A stretch of DNA of 21,046 nucleotides from an uncultured Atopobiaceae bacterium (GCA_947303905.1 CAMYZR010000003.1:1-21046); one strand, 5' to 3'. Numbered from the stretch's first letter, positions 1 to 6,703 are shown. The notes: generated from the letters alone by a model not told the origin. Numbers and translations are program-made.

Positions 1-360
1 GCCGTGCAGGCCGCCCGACACCTTGTAGGCATCGTTGTCAAACTTGCCGCCGGCGTGCAGGACGGTGAGAACCACCTCGAGGGTGGGGATGCGCTTTTGC
101 GGATGGCGCGCCACGGGAATGCCGCGGCCGTTGTCCTCGACGGTGATCGAGTTGTCGGCGTGCACCGTGACCTTGATGCGGGTGCAGAAGCCCGCCATGG
201 CCTCGTCGACAGAATTGTCCACAACCTCCCACACCAGGTGGTGGAGGCCCGAGGAGCTCGTGGAACCGATGTACATGCCCGGGCGCTTGCGTACCGGGTC
301 AAGTCCCTCAAGAACCTTGATGCTCGAAGCCTCGTAGGAGTTGTTGCTCTTCTTTGCCAC
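1..360 (-). CDS. gyrB: DNA gyrase subunit B, N-terminal part (cut by window edge)
   Basis: This is the first 120 codons of the ATPase subunit of DNA gyrase, which introduces negative supercoils ahead of replication forks. The visible protein is the GHKL ATPase domain. It has the N-box EVVDNSVDEA (residues 45-54, with the catalytic Glu and the Mg-binding Asn), the DNGRG loop at 76-80, the ATP-lid HAGGKF at 102-107 and GGLHG at 116-120. The start is GTG, chosen because an AAGGAG ribosome site lies just upstream and the protein then begins AKKSNNSYEASSIKVLEGL, as is usual for GyrB. It is the last gene of the minus-strand replication cluster. A 169-bp gap separates it from the dciA-like gene, so it may have its own promoter, but I see no convincing hexamer pair there. 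The C-terminal end lies outside the window. Confidence 0.97.
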   Translation of the reverse strand, partial: MAKKSNNSYEASSIKVLEGLDPVRKRPGMYIGSTSSSGLHHLVWEVVDNSVDEAMAGFCTRIKVTVHADNSITVEDNGRGIPVARHPQKRIPTLEVVLTVLHAGGKFDNDAYKVSGGLHG

Positions 361-529
361 GTTTCTCCTTACGTTGTGCTGTTCCAAACTAATGCTGGCT
401 CAGCTATCATATATGTGCAGCCTTAAAATTGTACTACAGCATCTGTTTTGCTTTAGCCCAAACAAAACACGCTGTCGAAACTATGTTCAAACTTCATATG
501 AGACGCTCAGAGGCCTAAATTCAGCGTTA

Positions 530-1060
530 TTAGCTATTTTGCGAGGTTTCTAGCTTTTCTCGCCTCTTTGACAGAACAACGGCCTTAAAAGCGTTTGTTC
601 TCAGTGGTTCGGGCAGGTCGGAAACAAGGTTTTGCGCCTCTTGGAGTTCTTTTGGACTCAGCTCGGGCATCTCCACAGCCGTCTGCTCGGTCTCCCTCTG
701 ACGGGATCTGGCCACATGATATCCGGCCCTCGAGGGGATGAATTCGATTCCCGACACCTTGAATCCGATGTTTGCCAGACGCGCGAGATAGATGTCCTTG
801 TTGACCCCAAAGTCCGTGACCATCGCATGGGAGTCGACATACACGCCAAGCACCGGCGCCGCCCCCGCCACGCGCGGCCTCTTGAGAAAGACCCCGGTGG
901 TATGGTTGCGCTCCCGGTCTCCGTTGGCCCGATACCACGCAGCCGCTGCACGCTGGTTTGCCGACATGCGCGCGGACATGCGCTCGTCGACCACCTCATG
1001 CATCAGCGACGAGATGCTCTCGGGTGCCTCGGCATCAAACTCCAGCTCCCACTCATTCAC
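530..1060 (-). CDS. DUF721/DciA-like protein (putative helicase-loading factor)
   Basis: This 176-residue protein sits between recF and gyrB, the usual place for DUF721 (DciA) genes in actinobacteria. DciA proteins interact with the replicative helicase DnaB and help its loading in bacteria that lack DnaC/DnaI. The sequence has a DUF721-like core at about residues 37-117: an AAAAWYRANGD helix, a segment APVLGVYVDSHAMVTDFGVN that resembles the family's exported-strand pattern (xxLxVxVxSxxW), then YLARLANIGFKVSGIEFIPSR. A charged C-terminal tail follows (120-176). The start is GTG at 1060, inside the last codons of recF (8-bp overlap), implying translational coupling. Family membership rests on pattern and position, not a search. 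A less conserved hypothetical protein at the same locus is the alternative. Confidence 0.75.
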   Translation of the reverse strand: MNEWELEFDAEAPESISSLMHEVVDERMSARMSANQRAAAAWYRANGDRERNHTTGVFLKRPRVAGAAPVLGVYVDSHAMVTDFGVNKDIYLARLANIGFKVSGIEFIPSRAGYHVARSRQRETEQTAVEMPELSPKELQEAQNLVSDLPEPLRTNAFKAVVLSKRREKLETSQNS

Positions 1061-2141
1061 CGATGCTCACCACCTCTGAAGCAGCCAGGAGTTCATCGGG
1101 GAAATAGCCCAGATTGGTGGTCGTCACCACCGTCTGGATGCCCTTTTGCACGAAGCTCACCACCGCAGCGCGTCTCTGCTCGTCAAGCTCGCTCATCACG
1201 TCGTCGAGAAGGAGCAGGGGTTGCTCGCCCAAGATCTCGGCGGAGAGCTCCACCTCCGCCATCTTCCAAGCCAGAACGACCGAGCGCTGTTGGCCCTGGC
1301 TTCCGAAGGTACGGGCGTCACGGCCGTCGATCGTGAAGGTGAAGTCGTCTCGATGGGGCCCCACGAGCGTCTGCTGGCGACGAAGGTCATCCTGGCGTCC
1401 CTGGGAGAGTCGCTCGAGGTAGCGTGCGGTCAGCTCATCGCGTGCCATGCCCATCACGTCGTCACCCAGCGAGCATTGGTACCTGCAGTCGAGCCGCTCT
1501 CCGTTGCATATCTGCGCGTACACCTCGCTCACCTTGGGTACGAGGCGCTCGAAGAGGCGCAGGCGAGCCAGAAGCAGGGTTGCCCCGCCAAGGGCCACCG
1601 ACGCATCCCATGCGTCAAGCAGCGCGAGATTGGGCGCATCCTCCTTGAGCAGGCGGTTGCGCTGGTCGACCGCGCGCTGATAGGCGGAGAGCACCTTGGC
1701 GAAGCCTCGGTTTGCCTGGCGACCGAAGGAGTCGAGCTCGCCACGCCTCTGGGAGGCTCCCCGCTTGACGAAGGCAAGGTCGTCGGGGTTAAAGAGCACT
1801 GACATCAGCGTCTCGGGAACGTCAGCCGACTGACACGGCTTGCCATTTCGCCTGAACTTGCGCCTTGAGCCCTCAACCAGACATGCGACATCGATGACGC
1901 GACCGTCTCCACGCAGGTGCATCGTCGCCTTGGCGCTATCGGCTCCCTCGCGGACCAGCTCGATCGGGCGCGGCTTCCTGAACGACGCACCGGCCGTCAA
2001 GAGCTGCAGCGCCTCGACCGTATTGGTCTTTCCCACCGCGTTGTGACCATGCAGCACCGTCATGCCCGGCGCGAAGGATATGTCGCGTTGCTCGAAGTTG
2101 CGCCAGTCGCGCAACTCGAGCGTCGATACCAGAAGGCCCAC
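1053..2141 (-). CDS. recF: DNA replication and repair protein RecF
   Basis: RecF is an ABC/SMC-type ATPase that works with RecO and RecR to load RecA at single-strand gaps. The 362-residue length is typical. Visible motifs are Walker A GHNAVGKT (32-39), GPHRDD (261-266), the ABC signature SQGQQRS (281-287) and Walker B LLLLDDVMSELD (309-320). The start is GTG at 2141, giving the usual N-terminus (GLLVSTLELRDWRNFE). It lies only 4 bp after the dnaN stop, with just a weak purine-rich ribosome site inside the dnaN end, so its translation is probably coupled to dnaN. It overlaps the downstream DciA-like gene by 8 bp. The dnaA-dnaN-recF-dciA-gyrB order is the standard actinobacterial arrangement. 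Confidence 0.98.
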   Translation of the reverse strand: MGLLVSTLELRDWRNFEQRDISFAPGMTVLHGHNAVGKTNTVEALQLLTAGASFRKPRPIELVREGADSAKATMHLRGDGRVIDVACLVEGSRRKFRRNGKPCQSADVPETLMSVLFNPDDLAFVKRGASQRRGELDSFGRQANRGFAKVLSAYQRAVDQRNRLLKEDAPNLALLDAWDASVALGGATLLLARLRLFERLVPKVSEVYAQICNGERLDCRYQCSLGDDVMGMARDELTARYLERLSQGRQDDLRRQQTLVGPHRDDFTFTIDGRDARTFGSQGQQRSVVLAWKMAEVELSAEILGEQPLLLLDDVMSELDEQRRAAVVSFVQKGIQTVVTTTNLGYFPDELLAASEVVSIGE

Positions 2142-2145
2142 GTGC

Positions 2146-3255
2146 CTACATCCGCACCGGCATCAGGAGGTAGAGGTAGTTGATGGTGCCATACGCCTTG
2201 AAGATGGCCGGCTGCATCGGCCCCTGCAGCTCGAGGTCGAGCTCCTTGGTGGCACCGACCGCGTTGACGCAATCGAAGACGTAGTGGTAGTTGAGGGCGA
2301 TGGACATGCTCGTGCCCTCCACCTCGGCATCGATGAGCTCGGAGGACTCACCCTGGTCGGGCGAGGAGGCGGAGAGCTTCATGAGGTGACCATCCGCATC
2401 GGCATCAAAGCGCACCGACGGGTTGGACGAGGCGATGACCGACACGCGCTTGAGTGCGGAGCCAAACTGATCGGTGTCGAGCTTGATGGCCGAGGCGCAG
2501 TTGGCGGGCAGCAGCTGGCGGTAGTTGGGGAAGTTGCCCTCGATCTTGCGGGAGATGTAGGTGGTGTTGCCAAACACGAAGACCACCTGGTTCTCGGTGG
2601 TGCCGACGAGGATCCGCTCGGTCATAGAGGGCGAGGAGAGGACGTCGTGGAAGGTGCCGCCAGGCACGATGGTGACAAAGGCCTCCTCGGTCGAGGAGGT
2701 CTCGACGTGGGAATCGCAGACGGCAAGGCGATATGAGTCGGTGGCAACCAGGCGAATCGTGTTCTTCTCCACGGAAAGCAGGACACCCTGGAGGATGGGG
2801 CGGGAGGTGTCGCGCGAGGTGACCTTGTACACCTTGTCGACCATCTCGTCGAGAAGGGCACTGGGAAGCTCGATCGAACGCTCGAGGGCAAAGGCCGGGA
2901 ACTCCGGGAAGTCAGAGGCATCGAGCGTGTTGAGACGGAAGTGGGACTTGCCGCAGGAGATCTCGACCACGCGCGTGCTGGGGATCATGGTGAAGCTGAC
3001 CGGCGCGTCCGGCAGCGTCTTGACAATGCTCGTCAGCACCTTGCCCGAGACGACCGTCTCGCCCATCTCCTCCACGTTGGCGGGAATCTTGTGGCGGATG
3101 GAGATCGTGAGGTTGGCCGTCTGGAACTCGAGGGTACCCTCATCAGCCTTGATATAGATACCCGAGAGATACGGCAGCGTAGAATTGGTGGCCATGCCCT
3201 TGGCAACCACGAGGAGCGCCTTGGCGAGCGACGACTGGCTGACGGTGAACTTCAT
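2146..3255 (-). CDS. dnaN: DNA polymerase III beta subunit (sliding clamp)
   Basis: DnaN forms the ring-shaped homodimer that tethers the replicative polymerase to DNA. The protein is 369 residues, the family's normal size. It begins MKFTVSQSSLAKALLVVAKG and ends in LYLLMPVRM, the characteristic C-terminus of the third clamp domain that lines the partner-binding pocket. Internal segments such as LPYLSGIYIKA and RPILQGVLL are family-typical. The ATG at 3255 follows a purine-rich AAAAGAGG stretch. A 228-bp gap with DnaA-box-like sites separates it from dnaA, so it may be transcribed from dnaA and also from a promoter in that gap. recF follows after 4 bp. Confidence 0.98.
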   Translation of the reverse strand: MKFTVSQSSLAKALLVVAKGMATNSTLPYLSGIYIKADEGTLEFQTANLTISIRHKIPANVEEMGETVVSGKVLTSIVKTLPDAPVSFTMIPSTRVVEISCGKSHFRLNTLDASDFPEFPAFALERSIELPSALLDEMVDKVYKVTSRDTSRPILQGVLLSVEKNTIRLVATDSYRLAVCDSHVETSSTEEAFVTIVPGGTFHDVLSSPSMTERILVGTTENQVVFVFGNTTYISRKIEGNFPNYRQLLPANCASAIKLDTDQFGSALKRVSVIASSNPSVRFDADADGHLMKLSASSPDQGESSELIDAEVEGTSMSIALNYHYVFDCVNAVGATKELDLELQGPMQPAIFKAYGTINYLYLLMPVRM

Positions 3256-3483
3256 GGGCCTCTCTTTTCTCTCTTATATAGATATAAAGACTAATAACGT
3301 TATTAAGCGCTGTTGATATGTTCAAAGGCACTCAAACCTGCTGGTAGATACCGTGCGCGGCACGCTGTGAAACCATGGATTGACTCACCATGGTTCAACA
3401 TCGAAAACCTGTCGAAAACCTTCTCAACACTTCGTGGGGACTTTTCACAGTGTTTCGAAGAGTCTTCGACAAGCTTGTAAACA
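3256..3483. other. dnaA-dnaN intergenic region with DnaA-box-like sites and dyads (candidate origin part)
   Basis: In actinobacteria the gap between dnaA and dnaN usually contains oriC. Here it holds 9-mers related to TTTTCAACA: TTCTCAACA (3421-3429, +), GGTTCAACA (3392-3400, +), TTTTCGACA (3410-3418, -) and ATATCAACA (3311-3319, -). TCGAAAACCT is repeated at 3401 and 3412, an 11-bp period. There are several dyads: TAATAACGTTATTA (3292-3305), TTATAT-AG-ATATAA (3274-3287), AACCATGG-9 nt-CCATGGTT (3371-3395), TCGAAGA-G-TCTTCGA (3455-3469) and ACAAGCTTGT (3469-3478). The stretch 3274-3305 is very AT-rich and could be an unwinding element or the dnaN promoter -10 region. Its role as origin is inferred. 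Confidence 0.55.
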
Positions 3484-5004
3484 CTAGGTCGCATCCACGA
3501 TCGAATCCTTTAGCGTCTCGACGCGGTCGTGGAAGTTACGGTCGCGCTTCTTGAGGTTATCCACCCACGCAATGCTGTGCTTGACCGTCGCGTGGGTGCG
3601 CCCGCCGAACTTCTTGCCGATCTCGGCGAGGGTGTTGTCGGTAAGTGCGCGCGTGAGCCAGATTCCCACGTGGCGTGCCTCCATGAGCTCCTTGTTGCGC
3701 TTGGAGCCAATGAGGTCGACGTGCGCGACGTCGTAATACTTCTCGACGGAACGCTGGATGTGGTCGACCGTGACGATGCGCTGTCCGGTGGGCCACTTCT
3801 GGTTTGCGACGTCGATGATGTCGGTGCGGGTGATGCTCTGACCCGTGCGCTCGCGGCGGTTGGCCTGCATCAGGCAGGATTGGACAAAGCCCTCGATGAC
3901 GCGGATGTTGGTGCCGGCACGCTCCGCCATCAGGCGACGCATCTCCTCGGGAATCGTGCCCACCACGCCGTCGATGTGCTCGTCGAGGGCATCCTGGCGC
4001 ATGCGCTCGTAGAAGGTGTTGATGAGGTTGAGCTTGAGCTCGTAGTCGGGAACCTGGATGGAGACGGAGAGGCCCGAGTCCATGCGCGAGGTGTCGCGCT
4101 CGTCGAACTTGCTGTCACCCATCCCCAGCTGCGACGGAGAGCGGTCGGCGGCCAGCACGATCTGCTTGTTGTGCTCGACGAGCGTGTTGAACGTCTTGAA
4201 GAAGAAGCGGATGGTGCCACCGGCCGTCATCATGTTCTGGATGTCGTCGATGATGAGCACGTCGACGTTCTGGTAACGCGCGGAGAGGGCGCTCGACGCA
4301 GAGGTGGAGGTGCGGTCGGTTGCGGCGATCACGTACTCGTCGACAAAGTCCGCTGCTGCCTTGTAGATGCAGCGCCTCGAGGGATCGTTCTTTGCGATGT
4401 AGTTCTGGATGGCGCGTAGCAGGTGGGTCTTGCCCAAGCCGCTCTTTCCGTAGATGAACAGCGGGTTGTAGCTCTTGTAGTCGCCGTTTGCCACCTGCTT
4501 GGCCGCCTCGAGCGCGTAACGGTTCTCTTCGCCGGGGACGAAACGCTCGAAGGTCAGCTTGGAGTCGGTCTGGGTGATCTCGTCTGCCAGCTGCTCGACG
4601 TAGGCGAGATTCTCGCTCGGCGTCGGTGTCGGAATCGGCGCGGGCACCATCTGCTGGGAGGGGGCAACGGCCGTGGTGGCAGCGCTGAGGGCGCGCAGCT
4701 CGTCGGGAGAGACCTCGTTGGAGACGCGTATGGTCCGCGTGTCCTTGACGAGCTCTACGACGAAGGAAAGATGCTGGAAGGAGGCCTGCTCGAGGCACTC
4801 TTCGACAATCTTTGCGTGCTGGCTGATCTTCCGCTGGGCAAAGCCGAGCGTTGTTGACACATGAAAGGACTCGTCATCCATGGAGACGGGAGTACAGCTT
4901 TCAATCATCGCCAAGGTAGAGCGGTTGATGTCGTTGCGCGCAGCTAGGAGCGCCATGACGTCGTCCCAAAGGACCGCCGCATCTGAGTCTTGATTCTGAA
5001 CCAT
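3484..5004 (-). CDS. dnaA: Chromosomal replication initiator DnaA
   Basis: DnaA is the AAA+ initiator that binds origin boxes and melts oriC. With the ATG at 5004 the protein is 506 residues; the frame is open further upstream, but that part would run through the promoter described at 5048-5075. Visible parts are an N-terminal helicase/partner domain (1-90), a Pro-rich linker, Walker A GKSGLGKT (186-193), Walker B VLIIDDIQNM, an arginine-finger region DTSRMDSGL, and the C-terminal box-binding domain. The recognition signature reads GGRTHATV (467-474) where the family usually has GGRDHTTV, so two of the three base-contacting residues differ. The AAA+ part is also somewhat divergent (IVLAADRSPSQLG instead of the usual LSSDRPP). 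The ribosome site is weak (GCGGGTG about 5 bp upstream). Confidence 0.96.
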   Translation of the reverse strand: MVQNQDSDAAVLWDDVMALLAARNDINRSTLAMIESCTPVSMDDESFHVSTTLGFAQRKISQHAKIVEECLEQASFQHLSFVVELVKDTRTIRVSNEVSPDELRALSAATTAVAPSQQMVPAPIPTPTPSENLAYVEQLADEITQTDSKLTFERFVPGEENRYALEAAKQVANGDYKSYNPLFIYGKSGLGKTHLLRAIQNYIAKNDPSRRCIYKAAADFVDEYVIAATDRTSTSASSALSARYQNVDVLIIDDIQNMMTAGGTIRFFFKTFNTLVEHNKQIVLAADRSPSQLGMGDSKFDERDTSRMDSGLSVSIQVPDYELKLNLINTFYERMRQDALDEHIDGVVGTIPEEMRRLMAERAGTNIRVIEGFVQSCLMQANRRERTGQSITRTDIIDVANQKWPTGQRIVTVDHIQRSVEKYYDVAHVDLIGSKRNKELMEARHVGIWLTRALTDNTLAEIGKKFGGRTHATVKHSIAWVDNLKKRDRNFHDRVETLKDSIVDAT

Positions 5005-5026
5005 AGTGCACCCGCGCTGAGTCGAA

Positions 5027-5035
5027 TGTTGAAAA
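5027..5035 (-). promoter_or_regulatory. DnaA-box-like site TTTTCAACA, downstream copy
   Basis: This perfect copy of TTTTCAACA lies about 13 bp downstream of the TATAAT hexamer, 27 bp (just over two and a half helical turns) from the second copy. It differs from the classical TTATCCACA at two positions. Confidence 0.55.
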
Positions 5036-5047
5036 ATAGGGTCTACC

Positions 5048-5075
5048 ATTATATGTTGAAAACTCAACCTGCCAA
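5048..5075 (-). promoter_or_regulatory. dnaA promoter (TTGGCA-16-TATAAT)
   Basis: Read on the minus strand, a TTGGCA -35 (5070-5075) and a perfect TATAAT -10 (5048-5053) are separated by 16 bp, some 44 bp upstream of the chosen dnaA ATG. The spacer contains the DnaA-box-like TTTTCAACA and an inverted repeat, GTTGA-4 nt-TCAAC (5056-5069). A second TTTTCAACA lies close to the expected transcript start. This arrangement suggests that DnaA represses its own promoter, as known in other bacteria; that is an inference. Confidence 0.75.
5054..5062 (-). promoter_or_regulatory. DnaA-box-like site TTTTCAACA, in promoter spacer
   Basis: This 9-mer abuts the dnaA -10 element and lies between the -35 and -10 hexamers. 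A bound protein here would occlude RNA polymerase, which is why I read it as autoregulatory. It is identical to the copy at 5027-5035. Confidence 0.55.
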
Positions 5076-5160
5076 GGGCAAATGTTGGTAATCTCGGTTG
5101 AGTGACGTGCCTAGAGGGCAAGGCAGGATGAGGTATCCCCTACGGGGAGATTGCGATGGT

Positions 5161-6219
5161 CTAGAAGCCCAGAAGCTGTTGTCCCTGGGGCGTGAGTCGG
5201 CGCTTCTGGCCACCTTGCTTACTGAGCAGGCCCTTGGCCTCGAGCTGCGAGAGCACGCGCGACCACGTCGACTCAGAGAGCTGGTACGAGATGACCAGGT
5301 CGCGCGGGCCCACGGACTCATGCGTGCGCAGGTACTCAATGACGAGCAGCTCGCGATCGTTCAGGTCCACCTCGGGTTTGGTCGCAGGAGCCGTCTCGGG
5401 GGCAACGGGAGCAAACTGATTCGGCATCTGCTGCGGCAGGTTTGCCTGAGGGGGAGTCTGCATGGGCGCGCCTTGCTGCCAGGGCTGTGGGGCCATCTGC
5501 TGACCCCAGGCCTGCGCGGGCATCTGCTGGTTCCAGGGATTGGGAGCCCCGTAGGGTTGGGGCTGCGGCCAGCCTTGCTGCTGCGGTTGAGAAGCCTGCC
5601 AATACTGCTGGGGCGCCTGATACTGACTCTGGTATTGAGGTTGGTATTGCTGCTGGTAGAAGGCGTTATTTTGCATCTGGGGAGAGGGGCTTTGCCCATG
5701 CACCAACGATACGGTCACCACGGTGCCGTTATGTATGTTGTCCTCGACGGTGAGCGATCCGCCCTTGTCCTGCAACCATTGCTGCGCATAGGGAAGGCCT
5801 GATCCGACTCCCCTGATGTAGCGCTTCATCTCTGCCGTCGCGGAGGTGGTTCCGTACTTCAGCGCGAGGCCCTTGTCCTGGATTCCCGGCCCCTGGTCGG
5901 AGAAGCGGATGGTGTTGCCCCCATCAAGAATGGAGATGGTCGGTTCGATGAAGTAGGCGTGAATGAGGTTTTCGACCACCTCGCGGACGACGGTGAAGGG
6001 AATTCTCCCGCCTTGCTCCGATGCCAGCCTCGTAACCGTCGCCGTGATCTCCTCAAGATAGGTGCGAATGTCAGAAGGCTCGACGACCACCACGCGTGGT
6101 GCCGCAGCGGCATCGTCGAACACGGCGATGCGCGCGGGATAACGGACCTCGAGAGAGGAACCCGCGTCTGAGTTGTCCTGCGTCCCGTTCTCGACGAATG
6201 GGTAGAACGAATCTGACAA
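5161..6219 (-). CDS. GHKL-type ATPase fused to a C-terminal winged-helix domain, function unknown
   Basis: The 352-residue protein has three parts. Residues about 50-172 form a Bergerat (GHKL) ATP-binding fold: N-box EVVEN (80-84), DQGPG loop (108-112) and a Gly-rich lid GVGSGLPYAQ (137-146), ending in GTVVTVSL. It resembles small anti-sigma/histidine-kinase ATPases but shows no phospho-acceptor domain. Residues about 176-283 are a low-complexity Gln/Pro/Trp/Tyr linker. Residues about 284-352 look like a MarR-type winged helix (ELLVIEYLRTHESVGPRDLV, then a SESTWSRVLSQLEAKGLL recognition helix and KRRLTPQG wing). The start is TTG at 6219 with an AAAGG site 7 bp upstream; there is no other early start. 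It lies between oriC and dnaA, reads toward dnaA, and is preceded by a 40-bp dyad. A role in origin or dnaA control is inference. Confidence 0.85.
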   Translation of the reverse strand: MSDSFYPFVENGTQDNSDAGSSLEVRYPARIAVFDDAAAAPRVVVVEPSDIRTYLEEITATVTRLASEQGGRIPFTVVREVVENLIHAYFIEPTISILDGGNTIRFSDQGPGIQDKGLALKYGTTSATAEMKRYIRGVGSGLPYAQQWLQDKGGSLTVEDNIHNGTVVTVSLVHGQSPSPQMQNNAFYQQQYQPQYQSQYQAPQQYWQASQPQQQGWPQPQPYGAPNPWNQQMPAQAWGQQMAPQPWQQGAPMQTPPQANLPQQMPNQFAPVAPETAPATKPEVDLNDRELLVIEYLRTHESVGPRDLVISYQLSESTWSRVLSQLEAKGLLSKQGGQKRRLTPQGQQLLGF

Positions 6220-6253
6220 CGCCTAACCTTTCAACATCATTTCACCCGCTGAT

Positions 6254-6293
6254 GAAAACTTTCAAAACTTGCATGCAAGAAATGAAAGTTTTC
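6254..6293. repeat. 40-bp nested dyad in the origin region
   Basis: Left arm GAAAACTTTCA (6254-6264) and right arm TGAAAGTTTTC (6283-6293) are perfect 11-bp inverted repeats. Exactly centred between them is a perfect 12-bp palindrome, CTTGCATGCAAG (6268-6279); all share the centre 6273.5. Only the two AAA spacers break the symmetry, so 34 of 40 positions pair. It begins 35 bp upstream of the GHKL gene start and has no terminator-like T-run or GC-rich stem, so a protein-binding site is more likely than a terminator. Confidence 0.85.
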
Positions 6294-6302
6294 AACGATG
6301 GA

Positions 6303-6332
6303 AGAATACCTGTTGATAACCCAAATCGGCAA
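6303..6332 (-). promoter_or_regulatory. Possible promoter of the GHKL ATPase gene
   Basis: Minus-strand TTGCCG (6327-6332) and TATTCT (6303-6308) are 18 bp apart; each matches the consensus at four of six positions. The TTATCAACA box lies in the spacer, as in the dnaA promoter, and the 40-bp dyad would lie just downstream of the transcript start. The hexamers are weak, so this is tentative. Confidence 0.3.
6311..6319 (-). promoter_or_regulatory. DnaA-box-like site TTATCAACA
   Basis: On the minus strand this reads TTATCAACA, one mismatch from the classical TTATCCACA box. It is the closest match to the classical DnaA box that I found in the origin-proximal noncoding DNA. Confidence 0.6.
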
Positions 6333-6482
6333 GCAAGTAGCCTTACAAACATACCACCGTTTGCAATTGTTGCACCACGTCGTGCAAACAAACTTGCAGA
6401 TGTGGCAGCTCTGGGTGCCAGATCGGCACGACATTTGAAATCTGCGCTTTTTTTGTGACTCGGGTTGGTTTCGAAAGTGAGT

Positions 6483-6512
6483 TTGACAGGCGCTTGTCTA
6501 CAAACATACAAT
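6483..6512 (+). promoter_or_regulatory. rpmH operon promoter (TTGACA-18-TACAAT)
   Basis: A perfect TTGACA -35 (6483-6488) and TACAAT -10 (6507-6512) are separated by 18 bp, and the rpmH ATG is 50 bp downstream. It should drive rpmH-rnpA-yidD-yidC-jag, ending at the hairpin after jag. Confidence 0.8.
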
Positions 6513-6561
6513 CGATAGGCTTGACTAGATTGACGTTACTATCTCTCAGGAGGTTGACATT

Positions 6562-6696
6562 ATGAAGCGTACGTACCAGCCCAACAAGCGCAAGCGCGCA
6601 AAGACTCACGGCTTCCGTGCTCGCATGGCCACCAAGGGCGGCCGCGATGTTATCTCTCGTCGTCGTGCCAAGGGCCGCAAGAGGCTGACCGTTTAG
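6562..6696 (+). CDS. rpmH: 50S ribosomal protein L34
   Basis: The 44-residue, very basic protein MKRTYQPNKRKRAKTHGFRA... ending in GRKRLTV is textbook L34, a small component of the large ribosomal subunit. The ATG at 6562 follows a strong CAGGAGG ribosome site about 8 bp upstream. It is the first gene of the plus-strand block next to the origin, and rnpA begins 7 bp after its stop, the usual partner order. It is too short for ORF listings with a 60-codon cutoff. Confidence 0.99.
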   Translation: MKRTYQPNKRKRAKTHGFRARMATKGGRDVISRRRAKGRKRLTV

Positions 6697-6703
6697 GCTT
6701 CGT

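Larger units (their letters stand above)
6220..6561. other. Divergent intergenic region, candidate oriC
   Basis: This 342-bp gap is where the minus-strand replication genes and plus-strand ribosomal/RNase P genes diverge, as expected for an origin. It contains DnaA-box-like CTTTCAACA (6228-6236, +), TTTTCAACG (6289-6297, +) and TTATCAACA (6311-6319, -). It also has a 40-bp dyad (6254-6293), repeated TTGCA motifs including TTGCAC-6 nt-GTGCAA (6370-6387), a run of seven T (6448-6454), and the rpmH promoter. No coding frame is convincing. Whether initiation occurs here, in the dnaA-dnaN gap, or needs both (a bipartite origin as in Bacillus) cannot be told from sequence alone. Confidence 0.6.

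Noticed and set aside
5005..5121. 39-residue N-terminal extension of dnaA
   Set aside because: It would be translated through the TATAAT promoter and the two TTTTCAACA sites, and the extra residues do not resemble DnaA domain I, which begins after Met40 of the long frame.
5136..5148. TCCCC-TAC-GGGGA hairpin after the GHKL gene
   Set aside because: The stem has only 5 bp with a 3-nt loop and no T-run follows on either strand, so a terminator cannot be claimed.
6415..6454. GTGCC/GGCAC hairpin followed by seven T in the origin gap
   Set aside because: The T-run is 18 bp away from a 5-bp stem, too far for intrinsic termination, and no gene ends here.
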